A stretch of 64,000 bases of DNA from Rhabdophis nuchalis (taxonomy: Eukaryota > Chordata > Lepidosauria > Squamata > Natricidae). The DNA is taken from assembly GCA_039707465.1 (NCBI GenBank), contig CM077643.1:244240167-244304166 (forward strand), read 5' to 3'. Each line of letters starts with the position of its first letter. Position 1 is the stretch's first letter. A model generated the notes under the pieces. That model was not told the origin of the DNA. It saw only the letters and a list, made by a program, of their open reading frames with translations, and made no database searches. Position numbers and translations under genes: made by a program. Of the stretch, positions 49,691 through 61,760 are shown piece after piece.

Positions 49691-50590
49691 GTAATAAATC
49701 AAGAAATATGATCAATAAATAAATCACCACATTGTGGGGAAATCAAGAACTTGAAATGCATCCTCTTCAGATACTTTGTTCTATCGAATATGAACAGAAA
49801 GACTTTTGAACATTGTTAGCTTTAGACATCTAAGTTCTTTTTGATTCTAGAGGAAACTAAATTGCTATGTTTCACCTGTTCATGCAAGTTTGATATCATG
49901 TGTTTCCTGTCTGTAATTAACAGTTTTCTAAAAGTCTGGCTCAGGTTCTAGAAAACTAGGAAAATAAACTGGGCGGAGGGGGTGGGGGGAGAGATTGGTA
50001 AAAGCCCCAAGGTCCATTAGAATGTCCTCATGGGGAGTAGATGATGTTTTTTCCATTGTTAGGGCTTATGGATAGAATTGCTCAAACTAAATGTGTTAGG
50101 CCCAAAATAAACTTTTAAACTTTTAGTCTAAATTTTATTTTTTTAAACATCTGTTAAAAAGTTTTTTAAAAGATATCCACCATTTTGCCACCAAATTTTA
50201 GCAGTATGAAGTAGATGGGAGTCTGAAGGTTGCTTGGGGAACATAGGCTTTGAGGAAGAAACACAGTATAGGTTATTTGCACGTTTTCATTTTTAAACAA
50301 AGAAATTCAACTTCTACTTATTTCTCATTTTAAATGTGGAATTTGCAATGTGATTAGGAGGAAGTTAATACAGGATCTGAGTCGGTCACCAAGATCAAAG
50401 CTTTATTCTGCCGAGCTTTAAGGCTCAAGCTGTAGCACATCATCATCAACTTTTACTCCCTTCATTATATGTGCACTGGACTGTTCTATACGTTGTGTTT
50501 GTTTGGTTCCTGGTTGTTTGTGGCTTTTAGTTGTTAATTGGAAGGTGGGTATCTGCCTATTAAGCCATTAATTGTTGTGCCACAGCACAA

Positions 50591-50718
<128 letters not shown>

Positions 50719-52339
50719 GGCTAGTTTCCTTGCTTATATTTGATAAAAATATTTGCATTTTCATTCAATACTGGGTGACATGCACGTTGTGTATTTTGGA
50801 GACTAAAACATATTTCAAATGCAACTATTCTAAATATAAATTTTACTTAGTTGTAGAACCTACCGTAGATTGTTGCTTAATATTGCCAGTAGATGGTGTC
50901 AAAAGCACATTTACATTTTTGATGTTGTTATTTAATTATTTAGCTCACTTGCCTGACTTTAGGTTATATCCAATGTTGAATTATGACTTGAGCATGTAAA
51001 ATCGGTGAAACGTCATGGACAGCTATTTTGCCTTAAGGCTTGAGACTTTTCCTTGCCCAAATATAATATTGTAATTTCAGAAATATCCTCTGTAAACAGT
51101 GTCCAAAAGCCCATAAGACTTTCAGTCATATACAGCCTGCCCACTTGGAAGGACAAAGTTCTAAAAATGTGCTCCCAAAATATTAGAAATACATGCCAAC
51201 TTTTGTTTCTTTTTTCCCCTCAACATTTCCAGCCCATTTTCACATCAGAATGTAGTTCTTTCTTTTGTAGATGGCAACTAATATTCTCAAGATACAGAAT
51301 TATTTTGTCTTTCTTGTTGGCCCGACAGAATGCACTTCATGTCTTCTCTTTTGTTGCGTTGCTTAAATTACTAGTACTGATTTTAATGAGATGCTCTAGC
51401 TTATTGAAGAATGTATAATTTACATAGAGAAAGGTTTGAGTTCAGCTTCTCATATCTCATGATAGAATGGGAGTTTCTTGAAATTCTGAAGAGGTAGAAT
51501 GAAGATCATTGGTTTTAGAGAATTTCCTAATTGGACTTACATGTGATAGTAGTCACAATTATACTTTTAGGAGATTCATTCTAATTTAAACTCTCAAATT
51601 CTATAATATCTTTGAATCTTACTTTATAAATTAGAAATTGGTTTCGTTATTTGATCTCTGTTAATGGCTTCTTTTTCTCTGAAGAAAAGCTCTTTTAAGT
51701 TTCAAATTACTTCTCCACCCACATCTCAAGATGAAATTCTTAAATAGAGTCATGCAGGCAGGATAATGCTCATTGATAATGTATCAGAGGTTGAAAACAT
51801 ATCCTGTTTTGCTACATATAAAATATTATTTTTCTGTTAAATTTATAAAAGTCTGTAGTTGCTTTAAAACAGACACTATGGCTGTGAAGGTACTGAACTT
51901 TGACAGGAATTAATCCATTTTTAATTACACTATTACATTTTTAATAATATTCTTTGGTTTCTGCTTTGTGGATTGGTTTTCAACACATAATTATTACAAT
52001 TCTATTTTTTTTTTTGTATAGAAACTGTCTCCATCTTTGTTAATCCACCCTGCAGTAATGATCATTCCAGTCAGGGCAGCAGAATAAAATGTTTCTATTC
52101 AGAAGGTTGCTGTAATATTTTGCTTGGACGAATGCGTGTACAGCTTATTGTTAAAACATTTTTAGATTCAAAAGTACCTTGGATGACCTTAATATAACTA
52201 TGGTAGATGGTATTTTAATATTACAATATTGACTTTATTAATATCTTACTCATAGATTAAAAGCACTATATGTCAAACAAATATTTAAATATCTAATAAT
52301 GAAATCGATTAAATGATACTTTGTCTTTTCATGATACAG

Positions 52340-53023
52340 TTAGATTGAGAAGGAAATCAAGACGACGTTCACAGTGGGGGAAAGGCATTATTAAAAAGAG
52401 AAAAGTGAATAATTTGAAAAAAGATGAAGATGATGCCAAGTTTGCAGATGATGAAAATCAAGGGGACGATAACAAACTCCTAGAAAACGGGGAGCTGGAA
52501 GGAAGCATCGACTGCATTGAGGAGAACGGAGAGGAAACCGGAGATCTTTCTCTAACAAACGATGAGTCATCATGTGATGTCATGGATATACATGGAGAAC
52601 AGAGACTTGATAATGGGGCAGTTGGGAAAGAAAATAGCATTCCGTCTACAGAAGAGAGCTCTAATGAATCCTTGGTAGTAAATAACAAGGTTATGATCAA
52701 TGTAGAAGAGGACTCTAAGGAGGAGTCGGGTTCCCAGAGGGACCATCTAAATGGTGAGGCCTCTGAAGGCACACCTCTTCTACCATGTCAGTATGACAAA
52801 TGTGAACCGTCAAATGTCAGTCTCATTGTTGATATGGGTACACCCAAACAAGGGGTAACAAGTGATGACCACTCCCCCCAAAAATCAGAGGCTTCAAATT
52901 ATAGTCCAGAAGGAGAACATGTACCACAACAGTCTTGTAGTGAGATTTCACAGTGCAGCAATAACGAAAAGAAATCACCAAGCACAGATATGGACACTAA
53001 AGAAACCGAGTCAGATAAAGAAG
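52340..53023 (+). CDS. ATAD2B: ATAD2B large C-terminal low-complexity exon
   Basis: The acceptor is CATGATACAG and the donor GTACAT. At 684 bp this is the largest coding exon. Residues 940-1167 start with the basic cluster FRLRRKSRRRSQWGKG, a likely nuclear localisation or DNA-contact segment (inference), then become acidic and Ser/Asn-rich (KDEDDAKFADDENQ, ENGEETGDLSLTNDESS). The region is probably disordered. The frame is open throughout. Confidence 0.96.
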
Positions 53024-53383
53024 GTACATGAAATATATATTACTTTTTGTTCTTTTCCTCATCTCATAATTGAGGTAAATGCAGAATAGGATTTAGAAAT
53101 GATTTGGAAAAAGTGGTTTTGCACAGAAGCTCGAAAAAAAATGAGCACTTGAATTCTGCACAGTGCTAGGGCAAAATATTTTGCTTGGAATATGTTTATG
53201 TTTTGAATATATATGTATATCTTGATTCAAATAATTTTTTATCATGTTTATCTTGGCTTCAAGACACAATGAAATTTCAAATCAACCTAAATTAAGGTGC
53301 TTCTCAACTTCTTCTGAGTTCATGCATCTCTCCAGTTGACCAAATATTCTGAGGTTTTTAATTAGTTATATTAATTTATTATA

Positions 53384-54668
53384 CGAGGGTGATTCAATAA
53401 ATAAGGTGAATTTTTCTGTATAAGGACTTTTAATACAGATAGAAGCTTACTTTTTTTAAATTTGTCAACGTAGTCTCCCAGCACTGTCACACACTTTTCC
53501 CATCTGTGCACAAGCTTCCGTATTCCCTCAGCGTAAAAATCTTTAGACTGATGTCTCAGCCAGTCGCTCACAACACTTTTGACTTCATCGTCACTTTCAA
53601 ACTTCGTGCCTCTCGTGAACGCTTTCAAAGGACCAAACAGGTGAAAGTCTGAAGGGGCAAGGTCTGGGCTATAAGGAGGATGAGGGAGCAGTTCCCAGCC
53701 CAGCTCGTTGATGGTCTGCACCGTTTGGGCTGCTGTGTGAGGCCTTGCATTGTCATGATGCAAGATGACACCTTTTGACAAACACCTTCTGTGTTTGTTC
53801 TTTATGTCTTTCTTGACCTGCCTCAGCAGTTCACAGTAGTTGGCACTGTTCACAGTGCTTCCTTTTTCAAGGAATGAAATGGTGATTGGGCCTTGCATAT
53901 CCCAAAAAACGGTGACCGCTGGGACTTGAACTTCTTCTTCACTGGAGAGCCTACGTGCTTCCACTCCATGGACTGTCATTTAGACTCAGGCTCATAGTGC
54001 CAAACCCATGACTTGTCACATGTTACCACCTTCTTCAGAAACTCATCACCATCCTTCTCATAGTGGGAAAGACACTGCTGGGACAACTCGACTCTCCTCT
54101 GTTTGTGCTCTGCAGTAAGCATCTTTGGCACCCACCTGCAGCTGACCTTCAAGTAGCCAAGGTCATCATGGGCAATTTTGTGTGCTGTCCCAACAGATAA
54201 GCTCAAAGTCCTTGCAATGTTATCCACTGTCACCCTTCTGTCAGACTGAATGAGGTCATTGACTGATTCGATCACCTCAGGAGACCTCACTTCTGTAGGC
54301 CTCCCAGGCCTGCCTTCATCCTCAACACTGCTCCGTCCTTCTTTAAACAATGTAGCTCACTTGTAGGCATTTTTTTGGCTGAAACATGTGGCACTATACA
54401 CAGTTGACATTCTCCTATGAATTTCAACGGGTTTGCACCCTTCAGCACCAAAAACTTGATAACTGACCGCTGTTCAATCCTGGAGCATGCTTCTTGGTCG
54501 GCCATCTTTGTTAATCGGTAAAACTCTCAAGGTTTTTTTGTAATCTGCATAAGAAATTAAATCCATGTGAAAAAGTAGTAAAACACAAAAAATTAAAAAA
54601 AGTAAGCTTCTATCTGTATTAAAAGTCCTTATACAGAAAAATTCACCTTATTTATTGAATCACCCTCG
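53384..54668 (-). mobile_element. Mariner transposon with 76-bp perfect TIRs
   Basis: The ends CGAGGGTGATTCAATAAATA... are identical in inverted orientation over about 76 bp (53384-53459 and 54593-54668). TA flanks both sides (53382-53383 and 54669-54670). The length, 1285 bp, is typical for mariner, but the TIR is much longer than the usual 30 bp or so. A disrupted transposase lies on the minus strand. Confidence 0.93.
53400..54505 (-). pseudogene. Mariner transposase, disrupted
   Basis: The start MADQEACSRIEQRSVIKFLV is at 54505. The HTH part continues in another frame (GRSSVEDEGRPGRPTE from 54338). The catalytic blocks are VTCDKSWVWHYEPE (first Asp, about 54010), LHHDNARPHTAAQT (second, about 53755) and PPYSPDLAPSDFHLF (third, about 53680), so the DD34D triad is intact as text. 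At least one frameshift near 54430, a stop near 54354, a TGA at about 53979 and a further frameshift near 53930 break the frame. One TGA fits a CpG-type CGA to TGA change. Confidence 0.9.
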
Positions 54669-55037
54669 TATATATGTATAATATAGTGGAAAAACCTCAT
54701 AATATCTGGTCAACTAGAGAGATGTATTAATTCAGAAGAGGTTGGGAAGGAAAGGCGTCAAATCAAGATTGATTTGAAATTTCATTGTGACTTCTCCCAT
54801 TTCTATGGAGGGAAATGCTATTTATAAAAACCACATTGTTACATTAGCCTTGATAATGGGTGGAGAAAGGAAAATGATGGAAAATTAGTCATGTCATTGC
54901 TTTCATTTTCTATAAAGCAAGTTAGTGAGAACTATTTAAGTCTAAACATTCCCATTTAATAAATTTAGCTCCATTGCTTGGAATGCAGTTGAATAACATC
55001 TTAGAATTATTGTAATCTTATTCATATTTCTTTGCAG

Positions 55038-55141
55038 GTACATTGAAAAATAAGAAACTTCGTAAAATTGCTTTGACACAAGTTCCAGAGGAACAGTTAG
55101 ACCCTGTACCTCCTGTAATTGTTGATCGTGTCAGGCTAATG
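55038..55141 (+). CDS. ATAD2B: ATAD2B coding exon near C terminus
   Basis: The acceptor is TTCTTTGCAG and the donor GTAAGG. Residues 1168-1202 run GTLKNKKLRKIALTQV and then EEQLDPVPPVIVDRVRLM. The last part is conserved with the ATAD2 family C-terminal region. The downstream intron contains the large antisense LINE. Confidence 0.94.
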
Positions 55142-55379
55142 GTAAGGTTAATTGGATATACAGTCTTAAATCTTAATACCAACATTAGTGTTTTTTCACT
55201 TTTCTTTTTCCCAAGTATCTGTTACAAAATTAAAAATATGTCCCCTTCTGTTTCACTATATTTTAAATGTATTTCATAAGGTCAAGTTGGATCAAATTAC
55301 TATAATTTAGTATTGTTGTTCAACCAAAAAATGAAGAATCTCTTAAAATATAGAATTTTGAAATAATTTTTAATTGTAA

Positions 55380-55997
55380 ATTTGAGTTTAACAATACAAA
55401 GATAAAAACTAATACAAAGAAAAATACAATAAAGATAAAAGTGCAGAGAGAAGTATGGGCAAAGGAAGAAAAATATATAAAAGAAAAAAGGAAGAAGAAT
55501 GTAAAGAAATTACTTTCCCTTTCATCAAGAGAAGTATAAACAATTTCAGTAAAGTATCTTCTTTAACATCTCTAATAATCTCTTCATTCCATATTTTATG
55601 TATTAGCAATCAATAAACCCTTACCATTTAATCTTAATCAGCAAAAATCCATTAAGAACTACCAGAAATATCAATAACTATTTTAACTTTACTCTGGTAA
55701 GTACATTTCATATTCCTTTCACTTAACTTACACAATAACTTATACCATTTTCTCTAAAAATACAAAGAACATTTTTTTCTTCCTTATATCTATAAGCAAA
55801 TCTTTAAAGCACCATCATTCAAAGTTAATCAGAAGAGATTCCATTAATAGTTACCAGAGACAATTACCATACTGTAATTTAATCCCATCAAATGTCCCAC
55901 AAATTATTTTTTTATCACCACCTCTTCATTTCCTTCCAGAAATTCCTTTGCAATTATAACTTCAATTTTGATACTATATAGTTTATCACTTTTTAGT
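55380..55997. repeat. Unclassified interspersed repeat with internal units, left part
   Basis: TTTCTCTAAAAATACAAAGA and AGCAAATCTTTAAAGCACCA (55750-55822) recur as TTTCTCTAAAAATGCAACAA and AACAAATCTTTAAAGCCTCA at 58538-58610. TTAATCAGCAAAAATCCATT (55634) recurs as TTAATCAGAAGAGATTCCAT (55830). The spacing suggests units of about 200 bp. It is probably the AT-rich end of an antisense retroelement; the family is not identified. Confidence 0.5.
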
Positions 55998-58537
55998 TTT
56001 AGTTTTATTTGATTTATATCCCGCCCTTCTCCAAAAGGACCCAGGGAGGCGCACAGGAATTTAAAATAACATACAAAATAATACAAAAATACAAAAAATT
56101 TAAAACCTATTAAATACCAAGTCCTGCGCTAAAACCAATTAAAATCCCCAATTAAAACTATACTAGTCACAGCGGAGGTTATGTTAGGCCGGCTTGATGA
56201 AAGAGATGTGTATTTAAACACTGGCGGAAGAGGCGGAGGTCAGTGATGGTACGGAGTTCAGGGGGTAGGTCGTTCCACAGGGCGGGGCCCGCCATAGAGA
56301 CGGCCCTTCCCCTGGGTGTCGCCAATCGGCATTGTCCGGCCGACGGCACCCTGAGAAGACCCTCTCTGTGGGAGCGTATCGGTCTAAGGGATGTATGGGG
56401 CAGGAGACGGTCTCGCATATAACTAGGCCCCGAGCCATGGAGCGCTTTGAAGATGGTCGTCAAGACCTTGAAGCGCACCCGAAAGACCACAGGAAGCCAG
56501 TGCAGCTCGCGCAGGATCGGTGTTATATGGGAGCATCTAGAGGCTCCCGTAATCACCCGCGCGGCTGCATTCTGCACTAGCTTTCGAGTGCACCTCAAGG
56601 GAAGCCCCATGTAGAGAGCATTGCAGTAGTCGAGTCGGGATGTCACGAGGGCCTGAGTGACTGTGTGAAGGGCAGCCCGGTCCAGTAAGGGGCGCAATTG
56701 GCGCATCAGGCGTACCTGATGAAACGCCCCCCTGGCCATAGCCACCACATGGTCTTCCATGGGCAGCCGGGAATCCAGGAGGACACCCAAATTGCACGCC
56801 CTCTCCACGGGGGCCGGTGTTTCGCCCCCAATGGCCAGAGTTGGAGTAATCTGGCTGAACCGGGGTGCCGGAAACCACAGCCACTCAGTCTTGGACGGGT
56901 TGAGCTTGAGTTTGTTGCTACCCATCCAGATCCGTACGGCTTCCAAACACCGGGACATCACCTCAACGGCATCGTTGGGATGGTCTGGGGATATGTATAG
57001 CTGAGTATCATCAGCATACAGATGATATCCCACCCCAAAACCACAGATGATCTCACCCAGCGGCTTCATATATGTGTTGAATAGGAGGGGTGAGAGGACC
57101 GACCCTTGAGGAACCCCGCATAAGAGGGGCCTCGAGGCCGACCTCTGCCCCCCTGCCAACACATATTGCGACCGACCAGAGGGGTAGGACGAGAACCACC
57201 GCAAAACAGTGCCTCCCAGCCCCAACCCGCCCCAGTCGGTGCAATAGGATACCATGGTCGATGGTATCAAAAGCCGCTGAGAGGCCTAACAGGACTAGGA
57301 TAGAGGAATATCCAGAGATCATCAACCAACGCGACCAATGTCGTGTCGGTGCTGTGACCGGGTCGGAAGCCGGACTGGCGTGTGTCTAGATAATCAATTT
57401 CCTCCAGGTGTCGTGGAAACTGTTGGGCCACCACACTCTCAACAACCTTCGCTAAAAAGTGAAGGTTGGAGACTGGACGGAAGTTCTCTAATAATGCTGG
57501 GTCCAGGGACAGCTTCTACCGCCTCTTTCAAGATGGCAGGCAAGGACCCCTCACTCAAAGATGCGTTGATAATGCCCTGGAGCCAGCCTCGTGTTGTCTC
57601 CCAGGATGCCAGTACAAGCCAGGAGGGACACGGGTCCAATAAACATGTGGTAGCCTTAAGTCTCTTTGACAACCTGTCCACATCCTCGGTAGTAACAAAG
57701 TCAAACTCCTCCCAGAATGGTGCCTCAAGACCAACCTCGGACAGTCCGACTGGACCACTCTCGATGGAGGGTAGCTCATTCCGAATCCGAGTGATTTTCT
57801 CCTGCAGATAAATCCCAAATTCCTCTGCTCGACCCTGTAAAGGGGCTTCCCGCAGCCTCTGGTGAAGGAGGGAGCGGGTCACCCCAAACAGGGCGGCAGG
57901 GCGGTTATCTGCGGATGCAATAAGGGTGGCACAATACTCACGTTTGGCCACACTTATCGCCACTAAGTAAGTCCTAATATGGGTTCTCACTAGTGTTCGG
58001 TCGGCTTCGGAGCGAGAGGATCTCCATCTGCTCTCTAGGCGTCTCTTGTGGCGTTTCATCTCCCTCAGCTCCTCGGTAAACCAAGGAGCCCGGGTGACTC
58101 GTCGCCGCAAGAGAGGCCGCAAGGGCGCGACTCGGTCCAAGGCCCCCGTGGCCGCACTTAACTATGCGGCCACCAGGTTCTCAGTCGAGTCACGGGGCAA
58201 GTCCATAGGCATTGGTCCAAGCTCCCCCTGGAACCTTACCGGGTCCATCAGGAGCCTGGGGCGGAACCATATAGGAATATTCGGCTCCGCCTCCCCGCGG
58301 TGGGGTGCGGCGATTGGAAAGTCCAGCCAAAGGAGAGCGTGATCTGTCCATGACAAGGGAGTGATGACTAAATTCCCTATTCCCAGATCACTACTCCACT
58401 GTCCCGAGACGAAGATTAAGTCCAGGGTGTGTCCACCCTCGTGAGTAGGGCCTAAAATTACCTGGGTCAGGTCCATGGCTGTCATGGAAGCCATGAACTC
58501 CCGAGCTACTCCAGAGGTCTCGCCTACTGACGGCAGG
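55998..58537 (-). mobile_element. L2/CR1-group LINE, 5' truncated, antisense
   Basis: The 3' end is at the left (complement GAGAAGGGCGGGATATAAAT near 56010-56030). On the minus strand the order is endonuclease C-terminal part (TLDLIFVSG, WTDHALLWLDF; 58494-58162), linker (58140-57439), then reverse transcriptase with SAAFDTIDHGILLHRLG, GVPQGSVLSPLLFN and YADDTQLYIS (57325-56179) and the C-terminal LRELHWLPV block. It contrasts sharply in GC with its surroundings. L2 is preferred by the YADDTQLYIS and LRELHWLP blocks; Rex1/Babar is the alternative. Confidence 0.85.
56179..58494 (-). pseudogene. LINE ORF2 relic (endonuclease-reverse transcriptase)
   Basis: The longest open piece is 363 codons (57270-56179), covering RT motifs from GVPQGS through YADD and the C-terminal region. 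At least one frameshift occurs near 57270, between the SAAFDTIDH block and GVPQGS, and further breaks are near 57430 and 58145. The endonuclease N-terminal half is absent. Decay is moderate, and the YADD catalytic box is intact as text. Confidence 0.83.
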
Positions 58538-58690
58538 TTTCTCTAAAAATGCAACAAGAAAAATATCTTCTTCCCATTTCTTATCTAAAAAACAAATCTT
58601 TAAAGCCTCATCGTTCAACCCTGCGCATAGTTGACAGTTGACAATCAATACAAATGTTCTAGTAATTTAGATCACATAATTATTACATAA
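58538..58690. repeat. Unclassified interspersed repeat, right part
   Basis: It continues the repeat interrupted by the LINE (see 55380-55997), with the AAATCTTTAAAGCCTCATCG unit. Confidence 0.45.
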
Positions 58691-58762
58691 AAGAGTTATT
58701 AAGCAAAATGTTACACTGCCTCTAAACTTAATGTTGAGCCTCTTCCAAACTTCTCTTCACAG

Positions 58763-58891
58763 AATTTACTTGATTTATTGGTTAAAAAAAGTGACAACTT
58801 GACGGTTGACCAGCTGGAGAGGCTCTACTCTCTACTTAATCAGTGCATCTATCGGCATCGTAAAGATTATGACAAATCGCAACTTGTACAA
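58763..58891 (+). CDS. ATAD2B: ATAD2B penultimate coding exon
   Basis: The acceptor is TCTCTTCACAG and the donor GTAAGT. Residues 1203-1245 read NLLDLLVKKSDNLTVDQLER and then LYSLLNQCIYRHRKDYDKS. This C-terminal helical block is conserved between ATAD2 and ATAD2B and closes the protein. It is 43 full codons in phase 0. Confidence 0.96.
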
Positions 58892-59109
58892 GTAAGTTTG
58901 AAACCTGTTTTTAGAACATGCTGTAAGTGATTCATCTGATCTTCTCTAAGCCAAGGCAAGCCCAGTGTCTCAGAGAGCTTTCTGCTAGCAGGAAAACAAA
59001 TTTTACTTTACAAGTGTTTAGGCTAATTTACTTTGTTTAAAAAAATGTTTTGGCTTGTTTTATTTCATATTCAATGTTATTTATATTTATTCAGCATAAG
59101 ATGAGAACA

Positions 59110-59420
59110 TTACAGAAGAGAAGTAAACATATACACATTGTCCACATAATTATATGCAAAACATAACTGGATGTCCAATTCAGCTCTCCAAGCAATTGCA
59201 TCTGGTGTTGCTTCATGCAGTTCTTTTAGGGAACACATATTGTGGGCAATCTTGCATAATATGTTTAATTGTTTGCATATCAGCACCACAATCACAACAA
59301 GAGGAATCTTTCCATCCCCACTGATAAAGGGCAGAGGCACGTCTTCCAGTATTGCACCTAATTCTGTTCAATTTTGTCCAGAATTTGCTAGTATTGCAGT
59401 AAGAGTTGTTTAAACACTTT
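59110..59420 (-). mobile_element. Non-LTR retrotransposon C-terminal fragment
   Basis: On the minus strand the frame reads LNRIRCNTGRRASALYQWGW, then CCDCGADMQTIKHIMQDCPQ, and finally TPDAIAWRAELDIQL in a shifted frame. The CxCG...H...C arrangement is the zinc-knuckle-like C-terminal end of many endonuclease-bearing non-LTR retrotransposons. The clade cannot be told from this piece. Confidence 0.6.
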
Positions 59421-59566
59421 GGAAAAGAAAAATAAGATTTTAGTGATCAGTAGTTGTCAATTTTTTAACTTGGTAGTGAAAATGTTATAATGGTATTAAT
59501 TTTTGGAATGCTGTACTATAGCAAAATGAATTTAATTCCATTGTGATTATTGAAAGATGGACCCAT

Positions 59567-59592
59567 GATTGATTGATTGATTGATTGATTGA
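59567..59592 (+). repeat. (GATT)n microsatellite
   Basis: About six GATT units, 150 bp before the terminal exon. Confidence 0.9.
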
Positions 59593-59735
59593 TAACGGTC
59601 TACTTTTCCTAAGGTGAAATAGTATTGGTGTGATTTCTCAATCTCTTTCTTTCTTGAGACTTCTGTAGAGAAATGTTATTCTTTAACATTACTCTGAGTG
59701 GTGATGAATAATCAAATAATCTTCTTTCCTTCCAG

Positions 59736-59777
59736 GAAATGGAAAGAACAGTTGATATGTTTGAAACATTCCTGTGA
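59736..59777 (+). CDS. ATAD2B: ATAD2B terminal coding exon with stop
   Basis: The acceptor is CTTTCCTTCCAG. Thirteen codons (EMERTVDMFETFL) are followed by TGA at 59775-59777. The C-terminal FETFL ending matches ATAD2B as I recall it. The exon is too short to be found as an isolated open frame but is fixed by the splice phase. It continues directly into the 3' UTR. Confidence 0.96.
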   Translation, partial: EMERTVDMFETFL

Positions 59778-60360
59778 ACACATCTCTCCCGAGGTATGCG
59801 GGTTTGTCTTTTCATGGGCTGCTCACAGGAGAGCAGTCTTCTGAGCCATTCGCTTTCCACTTGCACCAAGTATATGCAGAGCCTTGGTCTTAACATGCTC
59901 GCTCTTGGTCTCACGTTCTGTTATGAATTTGGTGCTATCGTCTCAGGTAACTGAAACCAGCCAGCCTACAAGAACCAAACAGAACTTCAAAATATTTGTA
60001 TCTTGATATAAATAAAGAATATAATGCCACAACACAGAGATTTTTGGTGCTACAGAAACTGCTTTCATTTCTGCTGTCTACATGTGTTATCTTATGAGAA
60101 GTTTCAGGCAAAACGGAGCAGGCTGACAAAACACCCACAAACTGGATAGAGCAGATCTGATTATTTAAGTGGGCAATTCCAAGATTTTTTTGTTTTTGCT
60201 TTTCTTTCTTTTTTTTATTCCCTGAGGTAAAGGACAGAAGCCTGTTTTTACAGCTGGGAGTGAAGAATTGTGGTACAAAGGAATTGACTTTGGTATACAA
60301 TAATATGAAGATGAGGCTCTTTAGAGCTGCCTTCAATGTGCCTTTTTAGTCAGTGGTGAT

Positions 60361-60401
60361 GGTGGAGAAGGAGGAGGAGGAGGAGGAGGAGGAAGAGGAA
60401 G
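60361..60401 (+). repeat. (GGA)n purine repeat in 3' UTR
   Basis: An imperfect GGA/GAA run of about 40 bp within the transcribed 3' UTR. Confidence 0.9.
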
Positions 60402-61754
60402 TTATTAAAAAGTTGAGATTGTAGCCAATGACAGATTTAGTTATTTTTAAAAGCCTGTGTTCCCAAAGAACAGTTTCAGGTTCCTGCACTGTCAAATGGC
60501 AGCCAGTATTATGTTTTAACATTTCTCTGTTGCTCTCCAGATAATCCAAATTATGAAAATAAATTTAATCTCATATTATCTCAAAATGATAAGATATATT
60601 CATTTTAAAAACAACTTTATACTCCTAAAAAAAAGTCTTACTGTGGATATTTAAGGTGGTTGTAGTTGGGGTGGGTGGGTTGTTTTTTGTTTTTTGTTGA
60701 TGTTGCTCCATTTTATTTGTTCAAAGTCCTTTAAACCAGGTTTCTTTCTAAACTTCCATTAGTGTGGAAGCGAAGATTTGCTGGGTGGTCATGGGCAGGA
60801 AAGGCAAGTAGGTCCTGCAGTCCTTCATCTTCATATGAATTAGACCAAACTGATTCACCCCAATTCATTTTGGGACAGTATTAAAGAGGAAATGACCAAG
60901 TAGCCTTAAATGGTTAGTTTTTGAACCTCTTAATTAGCCACTGAAATATTGCCGTTCTCCAGAGCTCAGTGATAGTTGAATGTTTTCAGACACTTTTCCT
61001 GTTTTAGGAATTAAAGGAAGAGGACATTCCAGGCAGCCAACAATCTGCTTCACCCAGATTTGTTTCAGATCAACATGTAAAGATCAGCATGCTCCAATGG
61101 GTTCTCTTGGTCTTAGTGTCATCTATAAACTAATATCCCTTTATAATATAAGCTGTAGTTGAGGGAGTACAGCCCCCACCCCCAAATATGCAATTCATTG
61201 TGTTTTGCTTCCAAGAAGCAAAAATGAAATCACCCAATGTTGGACTACTGCAGAGATGCTTAGCTACCTCAGCTTTTTTGTATTTCAGTTACCAACAGTG
61301 TTTACGGGAGGTTGTAATCTGCCCTGCTGTCATTTACATGCTGAAGCTTAAGGTACTTGTCACCCTGTGTGGCGGCCGCAGCTGAGAATCAGGCTCTGGC
61401 TATTGGCTACACCAGTAGTTCCTTCCCATTTTTTTTCTTTGCAAGTTAACATCTGAGCCTGGTCTTTCTAGCTGAGCCTCCCCAGGCCAACCTCGCTTGC
61501 TGTCCCTTGGGTTCTTGAGAGGCGTTGAGGGATGCTATTCTGAACGTGACTTCTGTAGAAATGCTGTATTTTTAGGCGGGAAAGTGCGATTAAAATCAAA
61601 ACGTTTTAAATTAGTACTTCATTTTAGAAACTTGATTGGGGGGACTTTCTCATTTTTCTGTTAATATTTATTGCCATTATATCTGCTTAGGCCATTTCGC
61701 TGTCAGTCCATTAGCATTTTGTATTATGATGAAGATTGTTATAAAACTTTCAGA

Positions 61755-61760
61755 AATAAA
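61755..61760 (+). terminator. ATAD2B: Possible alternative polyadenylation signal
   Basis: AATAAA followed by T-rich sequence (GATTTTTTGTAGC). Use would give a 3' UTR of about 2 kb. It is one of six AATAAA matches in the UTR, and the choice cannot be settled from sequence. Confidence 0.35.

Larger units (their letters stand above)
53265..54789. repeat. Older palindromic element split by mariner
   Basis: The left arm 53265-53361 (CACAATGAAATTTCAAATCA ... TGAGGTTTTT) and the right arm 54690-54789 are reverse complements at roughly 80 percent by eye. Removing the mariner leaves a self-complementary element of about 240 bp with an AT-rich loop. No target duplication was identified. Confidence 0.75.
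53024..55037 (+). other. ATAD2B: Intron containing mariner within palindrome
   Basis: From GTACAT to TTTGCAG. The palindromic repeat and mariner fill 53265-54789; the short flanks hold nothing recognised. Confidence 0.85.
55142..58762 (+). other. ATAD2B: Intron dominated by an antisense LINE
   Basis: From GTAAGG to TTCACAG. It consists of an unclassified repeat (55380-55997 and 58538-58690) split by the GC-richer LINE 55998-58537, with short unique ends. Confidence 0.85.
58892..59735 (+). other. ATAD2B: Last intron, with LINE fragment and GATT repeat
   Basis: It contains the antisense retroelement fragment 59110-59420 and a GATT microsatellite (59567-59592). Confidence 0.85.

Noticed and set aside
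53371..54505. Domesticated mariner gene, as in SETMAR
   Set aside because: The frame is broken by stops and frameshifts, lies antisense to ATAD2B and retains full TIRs; it is a dead transposon.
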